Origin: Paraburkholderia caballeronis
GTDB lineage: Bacteria > Pseudomonadota > Gammaproteobacteria > Burkholderiales > Burkholderiaceae
Direction of reading: 5' to 3'
Assembly: GCF_900104845.1 (NCBI RefSeq)
Contig: NZ_FNSR01000002.1
Coordinates: 434,001 to 498,000, forward strand
DNA: 64,000 nucleotides
Below, one piece after another: positions 58,401 to 64,000 of this stretch. The notes below the pieces were generated by a model, which saw nothing but the letters and a program-made list of their open reading frames with translations, was not told the DNA's origin and made no database searches. The first letter of the stretch is position 1. Each line of letters begins with the position of its first letter. The translations under genes were made by a program, and so were the position numbers.

Positions 58401-58638
58401 CAATACCACCCCCGCCCCCGCCCCCGCCCCCGCCCGGGCCAGCGTTGCCCGGTGCTCCAGCTCCACCGGCTCCCACCAGCAGGTTATCGTCGGCCCGTGC
58501 CACCGGCATGGCCAGTCCCACCGCCAAGGTGAGCACGACGGCATTGCTTTTTGACTTGCCTCTGCCTTTGGCTAGTTCCGACACAACCTGCCAGATCCCC
58601 GTCGTCGCGTTCCAGATAACGCGGTATGCGTGATTCAT
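46462..58638 (-). CDS. Giant type Va autotransporter with passenger-associated repeats
   Basis: A 4058-residue surface protein. Residues 1-50 are an extended ESPR signal peptide (MNHAYRVIWNATTGIWQVVS, cleavage near PVARA). Residues about 50-350 are extremely Gly-rich with poly-Gly runs. From about 410 to 3580 run several dozen autotransporter-associated beta-strand repeats (cores such as GGTTINAGTLALGAGGSL and GAGTETLTGANTYTGGT), predicted to form one very long beta-helix. The last ~270 residues are the beta-barrel translocator ending in LHVGYQF with the expected C-terminal Phe. The reading frame is uninterrupted over 12.2 kb. Likely roles are adhesion, aggregation or biofilm; no protease or other enzymatic domain is seen. 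It stands alone, with a 937-bp upstream gap. Confidence 0.93.
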   Translation of the reverse strand: MNHAYRVIWNATTGIWQVVSELAKGRGKSKSNAVVLTLAVGLAMPVARADDNLLVGAGGAGAPGNAGPGGGGGGGGGGIGGGGGGGGSGLENTDPNSGSGAGGGGAITGGGGAGGADGGNGGGGGGGGGGAGFSWDDDSGAGGSGGGGGGSGGSGFTGGGGGAIGGAGGGAGASNGAAVVDINGNSPGTASSGTLSVSQTYGYVGVGGGGGGGGDTAAGASGSAGILTVNGAQLTVNDSVLIGGGGGGGGGASGGRNGGNGGNGTLNLVNSASMTVFGTLLVGGSGGGGGGGGHGGGGLYETGGNGGSGTVSVSVDSSINIGNSGNLVLGGAAGTAGGPASGLGQGGSGGAGVLDLSGTLNFGSGAIFTINSNGTLNVGDAAASVTGITSIASNGAINFMQGSGSLSFTQQITGTGSVTQSGAGTTTLSGASTYSGGTHLNAGEIVVGNNAALGTGTLTVGGNATLDSSAPGLNIANPVVVSSGDTLTLGGGNTMAIGGTISGAGGLVKSGLATVTLAGVNAYVGGTQLNAGAIVVGSNGALGTGTLTVGGNATLDSSAAVTIANQITVGTGDALTLGGGNAMSLISAISGAGGLAKNGAATVTLSGANSYAGGTTINAGTLALGAGGSLAPASSVNLSGAGTGFDISASGANQTIGALAGVAGTAVSLGARTLTLNDATSQTFGGTIGGTGGIVKQGVGIETLTGANTYTGGTTVSAGTLALGAGGSLAATGSVALGATGAGFDISASGASQTIGALIGAAGTTVSLGGNDLTFGDGAGRAFGGAITGTGGIVKQGAGTETLSGANTYTGTTTINAGTLALGAGGSLATTGNIMLAVTGVGFDISASGASQTIGALIGVSGTTVSLGGNDLTFGDGAGRAFGGAIGGTGGIVKQGAGTETLTGTNTFTGGTTVEGGTLAIGAGGSLASTGSVNLANAGATLNLAGATTPQTVGGLSGAAGSTVNLGGNSLTLSDSGNETFGGAITGSGGIVKQGAGTETLSGANTYTGTTTINAGTLALGAGGSLATTGNVDLGAAGAIFDISGAGAAQTIGSLSGAAGSMLDLGGNGLTFGDASSHTFGGAIEGTGGLVKQGAGTETLTGANTFTGGATINAGTLSIGAGGSLSGTGTVDLANAGTALDLNGATTAQTIGALAGAAGTAVLLGANTLTMGDAGNQTFSGAIVGTGGLVKQGAGTETLTGANTFTGGTTVNAGTLALGAGGSLATTGSVALGATGAGFDISASGADQAIRALSGVAGTTVSLGGNDLTFGDGNTHTFGGAIGGTGAVVKQGSGTETLTGTNTYTGGTTINAGTLALGAGGSLASTGSVNLANAGATLSLTGATTPQTIGGLSGAAGSMVDLGGNDLTFGNLGNQNFGGVIEGTGGIVKQGSGTAALTAANTFTGSATVDAGTLAISTGGSLAAATDVNLANTGASFDISGAGAAQTIGGLSGVAGSTVKLGGNSLTLGDSGNETFGGAITGTGGIVKQGAGTETLSGANTYTGTTTINAGTLALGAGGSLSATGTVDLVNAGTTLDLRGATTAQTLGALAGAAGTAVSLGANTLTMGDANDHTFGGAITGTGGIVKQGTGTETLTGANTFTGGTTVDAGTIAIGTGGSLSGTGTVDLANVGTALDLSGATTAQAIGALAGAAGTVVVLGANTLTMGDANDQTFGGTIAGTGGIVKQGTGTETLSGTNTFTGGTTVNAGTLALGAGGSLAAMGNITLAATGAGFDISASGANQTIGALSGAAGTTVNLGAHALTFGDGDNASFGGTIEGTGGIVKQGAGVATLTGTNTYSGGTTITNGTLQIGNGGTTGSLAGDVTDNGTLAFDRTNDVSFSGKVSGAGLLAQNGTGTLKLTGANTYSGGTTIANGTLQIGDGGTTGSITGDVTDDGTLAFNHTNDVGFSGKVSGAGSLAQNGTGTLTLSNTNTYSGGTTVNAGTLALTNNQAAGTGVITLEDGTTLSLASGLDVANRLVIDGATILSVTSGTATESGAISGTGSYTIGGAGVLLLTGDNSNFTGTIEIAGVTLGLGNDNVFGGASVAVTGDSVLDYANGVTIGNAIGVSDNATLAADVAAGDSATQSGVLSGAGALEKRDAGMLTLTGVNTYTGATTIADGTLALTGSGSIARSSGLTDNGTFDIAGTTAGASVASLAGSGTVDLGAQLLTLTDAGDVFRGVIGGAGGMTVSGGTQTLSGTNTYTGVTSIGSGSTLALTGTGSIAQSSGVTDNGTFDISGTTSGASVASLAGNGAVDLGVQSLTLTDASSTFSGAIGGTGGVTVSAGTQTLSGANGYTGATTVGNGGTLALAGSGSIAQSSGVTDDGTLDISRTTDGAAITSLAGSGAVSLGAQSLTLTNANGAFSGAIGGAGGVTLSGGTQTLSGTNAYTGATTINSGTTLALSGAGSIADSSDVATSGTFDISGTTQGASITSLSGNGSVNLGNQTLTLTDASGTFGGTIAGTGGVTLQGGIETLTGVSTYTGTTTIDSGATLVLSNAGNIMLANVVDNGSLQIEGAITSLSGSGSVTVGSQGLTLSGGSFDGRILGDGGLTVSGGTVTLSGANAYTGATTIAADGSLALTGSGSVAASSGVTDNGTFDIAGTTAGASVTSLAGNGGVNLGSETLTLSAANGTFGGAIAGTGGLVLAGGAETLSGTNTYTGATTIGSGTTLTLSGTGSIADSGGVANSGTFDISSTTNGASIASLAGAGAVNLGTQSLTLTDANGMFSGAIGGTGSVTVNGGTETLSGANGYTGATTIGNGSTLVLAGAGSIAQSRGLTDNGTFDISGTTAGASVASLAGSGAVALGAQSLTLTDAGGVFNGVIDGTGGVTLSSGTQTLSGTSTYTGATTIGSGAALALSGTGSIAPSSGVTDNGTFNIGSATNGASIASLTGNGAVNLGTQSLTLTHASGTFSGTVGGTGNVTVNGGTETLSGANGYTGATTIGSGGTLTLAGAGSIAQSSGVTNNGTLDLSGTTAGASITKLSGSGAVDLGARTLTLTGASGTFSGAIGGTGGVTLSGGTETLSGANGYTGATTIGSGATLALSGSGSIADSSGIADSGTLDISGTTAGTSIASLSGNGSVNLGDQTLTLTDASGTFGGAIAGTGGLTLQGGTETLTGISTYTGATTIDSGATLVLSNAGNIILANVVDNGSLQIEGAITSLSGSGSVTVGSQGLTLSGGSFGGQILGAGGLTVSTGNEILSGTNGYTGATAIAAGGTLTLTGNGSVAASSGVTDNGTFDIAGTAAGASVTSLTGNGSVNLGGQTLTLTQAGDTFSGTIGGTGGLAVTAGAEALSGTNTYTGATNVAGGSTLALAGSGSIARSSGVADNGVLDISGTTAGASIASLSGGGAVNLGAKDLTLTNGAGTFAGGIGGAGAVTLAGGTQTLSGANTYTGATTISGGTLALSGAGGIAQSSGVTDNGTLDLSATSGGASIQALSGSGTVNLGSQTLTLTHASGAFSGTIGGSGGVGVNGGTQTLSGANTYTGGTTIANGASLALSGAGSVAQSSGLTVNGTFDISATTTGASIRNVAGNGAVSLGSRTLTLSDAGGSFGGAFSGSGRLVKQGTGTLIVTGNSAAFTGTTEVAGGEFEVGDIDNPQAVLGGNAAVDAGGTLRGHGTIGGDVANDGIVAPGGSIGTLTIGGNYTQSSNATLSIEVSPTAASSLKVNGSATLNGVLAITYDPGTYTAKSYTLVSATDGVSGAFSRTDSTGASNLGSLTPTVSYGANDVELKLSGASTDPVVVAPTNTSIYTALGTAAVLGAQAQGSALLDRVGGVSNATGSTPTGWITATGSQTKVGGTGGSPGFQSNRYGFLAGLERQYGDSTAGLALGYDHADIDESVTGDSGSTDTLRAALYGGRAFGPVNVGATLGAGLDFLSQKRPFGADKAEGDHMGQEFNVGGQASLPMTFGSVTVTPRIGLRYAYFHANGFGESGAGGQDLNVGTDNVRSLQPYVGVTLDRAFGDALKPVNVQVRLSYAHELLDANRAVSVASQDGTQFTAPGTSLPRGYLTVGAGVTMHPAKHLSVSVSYDGIVNTTHASAQQGSLHVGYQF
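47900..57400. repeat. Periodic repeat DNA of the autotransporter passenger
   Basis: The passenger is built of two repeat classes with a period near 279 bp (93 residues) for the GAGGSL class and a similar one for the SGSGSIAxSSG class. A larger duplication is also visible: the segment around 49087-49260 recurs at 51016-51189 with a shift of exactly 1929 bp (643 residues) and only scattered base changes. Because of the biased codons the opposite strand carries long stop-free frames that are not genes. Confidence 0.85.
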
Positions 58639-59575
58639 TTATCGTTTCTCTTGATTGATTTATTTTCGGCCGGCGGTGATTCGCACTTTTTGAATTGCAT
58701 GCCGAACGATCGCTCACTCACCGGGCACGCGGTGTTTCTCGGCGTACAGGGAATCGGGCAGGTTTCCGGCAGGTTCCGGACCTAACGAAAATCGAATGAC
58801 GCGACTCGAAGCGTTAGGCAGTATCAAGCAAATTGTTAACGGAAATTAACTGAAAAAACTTGAATGACCAGGGTAATCCCGCACGCAAACGTTTGGTGTT
58901 CGCGGCCGCTTGCGAAGGAGTCCCCTGCGACATTGACAATACTGGCAGTCCTCAAGTACCGGTTTGTCTTTTCTCCTGGCCCGTGCGCGAATGCTGGCGA
59001 GTGCGCAACCCGTGGTCCGCAAAGAGAAGGCGAACGGGCGCCAACGGTACGAAGCACGACGAATCCGGCAATGACGCGAAGTCAGGCGTGCCGTTTTCCT
59101 GGCCGTCGAATATGCGATTCAGCACGCGGATCATCGAGCACCAGGCCTCGTTAATGCCCTCGCATGGCTCCGCGTTTCACAACAAGGTCAGCGCGATCCG
59201 ATGGCCGTTAAGCACCGCGACCATCCTCGACCTTGACGGGTGTTCCGGATTACCTGGTAATTCCCGTTCGCAACGTGCAGACACGCCTGGCGCTCAACCG
59301 AACGTTGCCCGACATTTCGCGGTCGCTTTACTTACTCTCAAGCGCCGTCCGCTTTCGTTGATGGTCCCCGTCAACGATTCGACCGGTTCCGCCAGCGCCA
59401 GACAGGACCGCCCGGCTTGCCGGATACGAGTTGCCAGTCCGATCGTTCGGGCCTGAATCGCTGCCACTCCCGATTTGCAGTACCGACCACGCGGCAAGCC
59501 TCGACGTGCGATACTTTTTCCCCCGCTCCCCATTGTGTGGCGCAACTGCCGCGCGTCCCCGTCAAAAGGAACCTC
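58639..59575. other. 937-bp gap upstream of the autotransporter and the SDR gene
   Basis: No gene is convincingly supported; one plus-strand open frame (58860-59456, 198 codons) has no recognisable motif. An AT-richer strip at 58790-58862 probably holds the autotransporter promoter and contains the inverted repeat GTTAA-N6-TTAAC at 58835-58850, a possible regulator site. Confidence 0.45.
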
Positions 59576-60433
59576 ATGCCATCCGCTCACACCGCATCGT
59601 CCTCCCCCGTCTGGTTCATTACCGGCTGTTCGACCGGATTCGGCCGGGAACTCGCGCTTGCCGTCCTCGATAAAGGCTGGCGCGCCGTCGTCACCGCCCG
59701 TCAACCCGGCTCCCTCGCGGAATTCGTCGAACGCTACGGCGACCGCGCACTGGTACTCGCACTCGACGTCACCCAGCCCGCGCAGATCCAACACGCGGTC
59801 GAAGAAACCCTGCAACGGTTCGGCCGCATCGACGTGCTGGTCAACAATGCCGGTTATGGCTATCTGGGCGCCATCGAGGAAGGCGACGATCAGGACGTGC
59901 GCGCGATGTTCGAGGTCAACTTCTTCGGCGTGGCCGATACCATCAAGGCCGTGCTGCCGACGATGCGCGCACAGCGCGCGGGGCACATCGTCAACATCAC
60001 GTCGGTCGGCGGCCTGATCGGCAATCCGGGAAGCGGCTACTACGCCGCCACCAAGTTCGCGGTGGAAGGCCTGAGCGAAGCGTTGGCCGCCGAGACGGCC
60101 GAGCTGGGCATCAAGGTGACGGCGGTCGAACCCGGACCGTTCCGGACCGATTGGGCAGGACGTTCGCTGAAGCAGGCCAAAAACCCGATCGAAGCCTATG
60201 CGGCGGGCGCCGGCAAACGCCGCGCCGCGATCTCGGCCGGCAGCGGCAAGCAGCCGGGCGATCCGGCGCGCGCAGCGCTGGCGATCATCGCCGCCGTGCA
60301 GTCGCCCAACCCGCCGGGCCATCTGATTCTCGGCAGCAATGGACTGGAGCGCGTGAAGGCGAAACTGGACACGCTGCAAGCCGAGATCGCCGCATGGGAA
60401 GCGACCACCATCAGCGCCGATTTCCCCGAGTGA
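59576..60433 (+). CDS. Short-chain dehydrogenase/reductase
   Basis: A 285-residue classical SDR with the cofactor motif TGCSTGFG (16-23), NNAGYGYLG (near 90-98), and the catalytic YYAATKFA (Tyr and Lys about 158-163). The segment following beta2 lacks a clear NADPH-specific basic pair, ending in TARQPG, where the Arg favours NADP(H). The ATG is preceded by AAAAGGA. Substrate is unknown. It stands alone, with 282 bp to the next gene, and no neighbouring regulator. Confidence 0.87.
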   Translation: MPSAHTASSSPVWFITGCSTGFGRELALAVLDKGWRAVVTARQPGSLAEFVERYGDRALVLALDVTQPAQIQHAVEETLQRFGRIDVLVNNAGYGYLGAIEEGDDQDVRAMFEVNFFGVADTIKAVLPTMRAQRAGHIVNITSVGGLIGNPGSGYYAATKFAVEGLSEALAAETAELGIKVTAVEPGPFRTDWAGRSLKQAKNPIEAYAAGAGKRRAAISAGSGKQPGDPARAALAIIAAVQSPNPPGHLILGSNGLERVKAKLDTLQAEIAAWEATTISADFPE

Positions 60434-60715
60434 ACAGAATATCCCCGTGACGGCCGGCTCGATTCCCGTGCGATCGGACCACGGGATCGAGCGCCCGACG
60501 CCGGTTCGTTTCCGCCGGCTGTCGATCGGCAGCAGTCACACGCGAAACGCACAGACGCCCCCCTTTCACGAACCTTATGACACCGAAAGCACGGCGTCCG
60601 CACAGCCGCAAATTCCATATCGGCAAATCGTTAGCTGGAGAAATTGGATCGCGCGGCCGCGCGGCTGATGCATCATGACCGGCTCTTTCAAGCTCCGCTT
60701 TATGCAGGACCGTTC

Positions 60716-61777
60716 ATGCCGGCCAACTCTCCCCGTTTCGGCGTCTGGGCGCTCGTTCATGGCAGCCGCGCCGCGCTGCAAGACCCCGCCGAGCCGTACG
60801 ACGCATCGTGGGCGCGCAACAAGGCGCTCGTGCTCGAAGCCGAACGTCTCGGCTACGACTCGGTGCTCGTCGCGCAGCACACGATCAATCCGCACGATCC
60901 GCAGCTCGATCAGCTCGAAGCGTGGACCGCGTCGGCCGCGCTCGCCGCGCTGACCGACCGCATCGAGATCATCGCGGCGATCAAGCCGTATCTGTACCAC
61001 CCGGTCGTGCTCGCGAAGATGGCGCAGCAGATCGAGCACATCAGCGGCGGCCGCTTCGCGATCAATCTCGTGAACGCGTGGAACCGCCCCGAACTCGAAC
61101 GCGCGGGCATCGGCTTCGCGGAGCACGACGCGCGTTACGCGTACGGGCGCGAATGGATCACGGTCGTCGATTCGCTGCTGCGCGGTCAGACCACCCGCTT
61201 TCACGGCGAGCACTTCCAGATCGACGATTACGCGCTGCGGCCCGCCGATCCGTTCCGCGCGCGTCCGCGTATCTACGTCGGCGGCGAGTCGGAGCCGGCC
61301 CGCCAGCTCGTCGCGGACAAGGGCGACGTGTGGTTCGTCAACGGCCAGCCGATCGAGGACGTCGAGAAGCTGCTCGCGGACGTCGGCTCGCGCGCGCGGC
61401 CCGCGGGTCAGCCGCCGCTGCGCTTCGGGCTGTCCGCGTTCGTGATCGCGCGCGAGACGGACGGCGAAGCGGACGCGCATCTCGCGCACCTGTTCGCGCT
61501 CGCCGCACAGGACAAGCCGCTGCGCGAGCGCCAGAAGGTCAACATCGATCCGAACGCGGTGATGTTCCAGACCTTCGCGCAGTCGCCGCGCGTCGGCTCG
61601 AACGGCGGCACCGCGGCGGGGCTAGTCGGCAGCTACGACACCGTCGCTCGACGGATCGCCGCGTTCCACCGGGTCGGCATCGAACTCTTCATGCTGCAGT
61701 TCCAGCCGTTCGAGGCGGACATGCGCGCATTCGCGGAGCACGTGATTCCGCGCGTGCGCAAGCTGCTGGCCGAATAA
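60716..61777 (+). CDS. LLM-class flavin-dependent monooxygenase (SsuD-like)
   Basis: A 353-residue luciferase-like monooxygenase of the alkanesulfonate monooxygenase group (PRFGVWALVHGSRAALQDPA, EAERLGYDSVLVAQH, ISGGRFAINLVNAWNRPELE, RIYVGGESEPARQLVADKGD, VGSYDTVARRIAAFHRVGIE). These use FMNH2 and oxygen to release sulfite from sulfonates; the exact substrate is not readable. ATG 60716 (MPANSPRFG) fits the family start; the frame is open 24 codons further upstream. It is followed by a strong hairpin and then by an SsuA-like gene, so sulfur scavenging is the likely role. Confidence 0.87.
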   Translation: MPANSPRFGVWALVHGSRAALQDPAEPYDASWARNKALVLEAERLGYDSVLVAQHTINPHDPQLDQLEAWTASAALAALTDRIEIIAAIKPYLYHPVVLAKMAQQIEHISGGRFAINLVNAWNRPELERAGIGFAEHDARYAYGREWITVVDSLLRGQTTRFHGEHFQIDDYALRPADPFRARPRIYVGGESEPARQLVADKGDVWFVNGQPIEDVEKLLADVGSRARPAGQPPLRFGLSAFVIARETDGEADAHLAHLFALAAQDKPLRERQKVNIDPNAVMFQTFAQSPRVGSNGGTAAGLVGSYDTVARRIAAFHRVGIELFMLQFQPFEADMRAFAEHVIPRVRKLLAE

Positions 61778-61791
61778 ACGGCGAACGGACC

Positions 61792-61818
61792 GCCGGCGCG
61801 AACCAACGCGCCGGCTTT
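61792..61818 (+). terminator. Terminator hairpin after the monooxygenase gene
   Basis: A perfect 9-bp stem GCCGGCGCG / CGCGCCGGC with loop AACCAA and a short TTT lies 14 bp after the stop. Confidence 0.65.
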
Positions 61819-61838
61819 CAGTTGGATATGCGAATTTG

Positions 61839-61855
61839 TTGGAACGGGCGATGCG
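61839..61855 (+). promoter_or_regulatory. Candidate sigma-54 promoter of the SsuA-like gene
   Basis: TTGGAACGGGCGATGCG has GG (61841-61842) and GC (61853-61854) ten bases apart and the TGG-ACG and TGC parts of the consensus. Transcription would start near 61866, 46 bp before the gene. Sulfonate and sulfone genes in pseudomonads are known to use sigma-54, but the match here is partial. Confidence 0.3.
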
Positions 61856-61911
61856 GACTGCATCCTACAATCGTCGCACCGTATCGCCTCCCTCTTCGCT
61901 ATCGGACTCCC

Positions 61912-62871
61912 ATGCAATCCAGCAGACGCAGGTTCCTTCGCAACGTTTCGGTCGCGGCGCTCGGCGCGGCGACGCTGCCCGCGGCACGCGCCGCCGACGC
62001 GCGCACGCTGCGCATCGGCTATCAGAAGTTCAACACGCTGAACATCCTGAAAGGCACCGGCAATCTGGAGCGCGCGTTGCAGCCGCTCGGCTGGTCCGTC
62101 CACTGGGCGGAGTTCGCGGCCGGTCCGCAGTTGACCGAAGCGTTGAACGCGGGCGCGCTCGACTTCGGCCACGCGGCGGACACGCCGTCCGCGTTCGCGA
62201 ACGCAGCCGGCGTCAACGCGGTGTATCTCGGCGCGGAGCAGCCGTACCCGAAGGGCATCGGCATCTTCGTGCCGGCCGATTCGCCGCTCCGCTCGATCCG
62301 CGACCTGAAGGGCAAAAAAGTGGCGATCGGGCGCGGCTGGAACGTGCAGTATCTGCTGGTGCGCGCGCTGAACGAAGCGGGGCTGCAATACGGCGACATC
62401 CAGCCGGTCTATCTGACGAGCGCGGCCGACGTGAGCGCGACGTACCTGTCGAAGAACGTGGATGCGGCCGGCCTGTGGGACCCGTTCCTCGCGAGCCAGC
62501 AGATCGCGACCGCGCCGCGCATCCTGCGCGACGGCACCGGCCTGTCGAACAACCGCACGTTCCATCTCGCGCGCCCGTCGTTCGTGAACGACAACCCGGA
62601 CGTGATCCGCGTGCTGTTCCAGGAGCTGAAGAAAACGAATGCGTGGACGCAGTCGCATCCGCAGGAAACCGCCGACCTGCTCGCGCCGCAGCTCGGCGTG
62701 AAGCCCGACGTGCTGAGGCTGTCCACGGAGCGCCGCCACTACACGACGGTCGCGGTCACGCCGGACATCGTGAAGGAGCAGCAGGACATCGTCGATACGT
62801 TCCATGCGCTCGGGCTCGTGAAGGAGCGCGTGGACGTGGCGCGCTTCGTGTATCCGCACGTGCTGGTCTGA
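61912..62871 (+). CDS. Sulfonate ABC transporter substrate-binding protein, SsuA-like
   Basis: A 319-residue periplasmic binding protein with a twin-arginine-type signal (SRRRFLRNVSVAALGAATLP) and a mature NMT1/SsuA fold (TLRIGYQKFNTLNILKGTGN, LTEALNAGALDFGHAADTPS, LKGKKVAIGRGWNVQYLLVR, NVDAAGLWDPFLASQQIATA). It would capture aliphatic sulfonates or related compounds. No permease or ATPase gene follows within the window, so the binding protein is separated from its transporter. Confidence 0.88.
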   Translation: MQSSRRRFLRNVSVAALGAATLPAARAADARTLRIGYQKFNTLNILKGTGNLERALQPLGWSVHWAEFAAGPQLTEALNAGALDFGHAADTPSAFANAAGVNAVYLGAEQPYPKGIGIFVPADSPLRSIRDLKGKKVAIGRGWNVQYLLVRALNEAGLQYGDIQPVYLTSAADVSATYLSKNVDAAGLWDPFLASQQIATAPRILRDGTGLSNNRTFHLARPSFVNDNPDVIRVLFQELKKTNAWTQSHPQETADLLAPQLGVKPDVLRLSTERRHYTTVAVTPDIVKEQQDIVDTFHALGLVKERVDVARFVYPHVLV

Positions 62872-62991
62872 CGCGTTTGCCCGCGTTTTCCCGGGTACGG
62901 CTAACATAGCGGCCGAACGCGCGACGCACGGCACGAGCCGCAGCCCTGCCCCGCGCCGCGCGAAGCCATCGAGTCCCGCCACGGAGAACGC

Positions 62992-63849
62992 ATGTCCGAC
63001 GTCACCACGCCCCAACCCGCCGCCGACGCGGCGACTTCCGCCGAAGCCGCGCTGAACGCGCGCTACGGCACCCACTGGAACACCGCGCTGCCCGCATGGA
63101 ACGCGACGCTCGACACGCTGCTCGCGCATCGCTCGGTACGCGCCTACGCGAACCGGCCGCTGCCGGCCGGCACGCTCGAAACCCTGGTCGCGGCCGCGCA
63201 GTCGGCGGCCACGTCGTCGAATCTGCAAACGTGGAGCGTCGTCGCGGTCGAGAACCCGGCGCGCAAGGCGCGGCTGTCGGCGTTCGCGGCGAACCAGTCG
63301 CACGTGCGCGAAACGCCGCTCTTCCTCGTGTGGCTTGCGGACCTGTCGCGGCTCGAACGCGTCGCCGCGCGGGCCGGCGCGCCGCTCGAAGGCGTGCATT
63401 ACCTGGAAACGTTCCTCGTCAGCGCGATCGACACGGCGCTCGCCGCGCAGAACGCGGTCGTCGCGGCCGAATCGCTCGGCCTGTCCACCGTCTATATCGG
63501 CGCGATCCGCAATCGTCCGGAGGAAGTCGCCGCCGAACTCGGGCTGCCGCCGCGCGTGATGCCGCTGTTCGGCCTGTGCGTCGGCTACGAGGACGAAACG
63601 AAGCGCGCGGCGGTGAAGCCGCGTCTGCCGCAGCAGGTCGTGCTGCATCGCGAGCAGTACGACGCGGCTTCGCAGCAGCAGGGCATCGGCGGCTACGACG
63701 ACGTGTTCGCCGCGTTCCAGACCTCGCAGGGCCTCGACGACGCCGGCTGGGTCGCGCGCTCGCTCGGCCGCTGGCGCAGCCGCGAGTCGCTGCACGGCCG
63801 CGACCGTCTGCGCGACGCGCTGAACGCGCTCGGTTTCGAACTGCGCTGA
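62992..63849 (+). CDS. Nitroreductase-family flavin oxidoreductase
   Basis: A 285-residue FMN-dependent oxidoreductase of the NfsA/FRP group (HRSVRAYANRPLPAGTLETL near 50-69, AAQSAATSSNLQTWSVVAVE, AVVAAESLGLSTVYIGAIRN, GLCVGYEDETKRAAVKPRLP). These use NADPH to reduce flavin, quinones or nitro compounds. Downstream of a flavin-dependent monooxygenase it could supply reduced flavin, but this is only suggested by context. A starting region of 30 residues is Ala/Thr-rich. Confidence 0.88.
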   Translation: MSDVTTPQPAADAATSAEAALNARYGTHWNTALPAWNATLDTLLAHRSVRAYANRPLPAGTLETLVAAAQSAATSSNLQTWSVVAVENPARKARLSAFAANQSHVRETPLFLVWLADLSRLERVAARAGAPLEGVHYLETFLVSAIDTALAAQNAVVAAESLGLSTVYIGAIRNRPEEVAAELGLPPRVMPLFGLCVGYEDETKRAAVKPRLPQQVVLHREQYDAASQQQGIGGYDDVFAAFQTSQGLDDAGWVARSLGRWRSRESLHGRDRLRDALNALGFELR

Positions 63850-63883
63850 CGTTAGGATTTTCTCTTCGGGAAGCGTGAATCGA

Positions 63884-63906
63884 GGGCCGCCGCGGCGGCC
63901 CGCTTT
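63884..63906 (+). terminator. Hairpin after the nitroreductase gene
   Basis: A palindrome with 8-bp arms GGGCCGCC / GGCGGCCC around GC, followed by GCTTT, 34 bp after the stop. The T-run is short. Confidence 0.5.
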
Positions 63907-64000
63907 CATTGCGGCCGATGCCGGCGCTGCCCATCTCCGCCGCGCCGTGCTATTTTCCGCGTGGACGCGATGCGCGTCGCGCCGGCCGGACCGCGCACGC

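Noticed and set aside
58860..59456. A possible 198-residue protein in the gap before the SDR gene
   Set aside because: No motif, no clear ribosome site and composition like translated non-coding DNA; several frames are equally open.

Overview
The window is GC-rich DNA with very tight, often 4-bp-overlapping gene packing. It looks like a chromosomal methylotrophy and autotrophy island of a Burkholderiaceae bacterium (Paraburkholderia/Burkholderia type; inferred from gene content and style, not from a marker gene). Supporting signs are a red-type (form IC) RuBisCO operon with cbbX, Burkholderia-like PqqA peptides, an Hcp remnant of Burkholderia type and an ESPR-type autotransporter signal peptide.

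Left part (1-25.3 kb), cytoplasmic C1 chemistry. A truncated sigma-54 activator, an archaeoflavoprotein-like reductase and a dihydropteroate-synthase-like protein end a tetrahydromethanopterin (H4MPT)-associated operon. A hipBA toxin-antitoxin pair with a four-copy operator array follows. On the minus strand lies a Calvin-cycle operon reading cbbL-S-X-F-P-T-A plus a thioredoxin-like gene. Next come a stand-alone pqqA, a DUF447 protein, methanofuran-type cofactor genes (mfnB, mfnE-like, mfnF-like and an ATP-grasp ligase), a HisA-like protein and the formyltransferase/hydrolase complex genes fhcB-A-D-C. Together these would take formaldehyde bound to H4MPT to formate, with CO2 fixed by RuBisCO. 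The fae, mtdB and mch genes are not in the window.

Middle part (25.4-44.9 kb), periplasmic PQQ-dependent oxidation. Cytochrome b561, a divergent prolyl-iminopeptidase-like hydrolase, pqqB-C-D-E and a LuxR-type response regulator form one operon, facing a HPK7-type histidine kinase. A TonB-dependent receptor, a PQQ-associated beta-propeller protein and a tonB-exbB-exbD operon follow. Then comes a minus-strand operon of a lanthanide-type PQQ alcohol dehydrogenase, a dihaem cytochrome c and an ankyrin protein. A second stand-alone pqqA, a SELENBP/methanethiol-oxidase-family protein and a membrane protein close the block. A GGGAAA-N3-TCCC palindrome appears at two divergent promoter regions here and is a candidate site for the two-component system.

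Right part (45-64 kb), accessory. A decayed type VI secretion cargo cassette (broken hcp, broken L,D-transpeptidase-type effector, intact membrane immunity-like gene) precedes a 12.2-kb gene for a 4058-residue repeat autotransporter. A short-chain dehydrogenase and a sulfonate-type block (flavin monooxygenase, SsuA-like binding protein, nitroreductase-family protein) end the window. No rRNA, tRNA, intact insertion sequence or CRISPR array was recognised.

The most interesting hypothesis is that the TonB receptor, its private TonB-ExbBD motor, the two-component system and the lanthanide-type dehydrogenase form one unit for sensing and importing either a lanthanide chelate or PQQ. The unusual PQQ operon, with a modified proline-peptidase-like enzyme where the PqqA protease would be expected, is a second candidate novelty.
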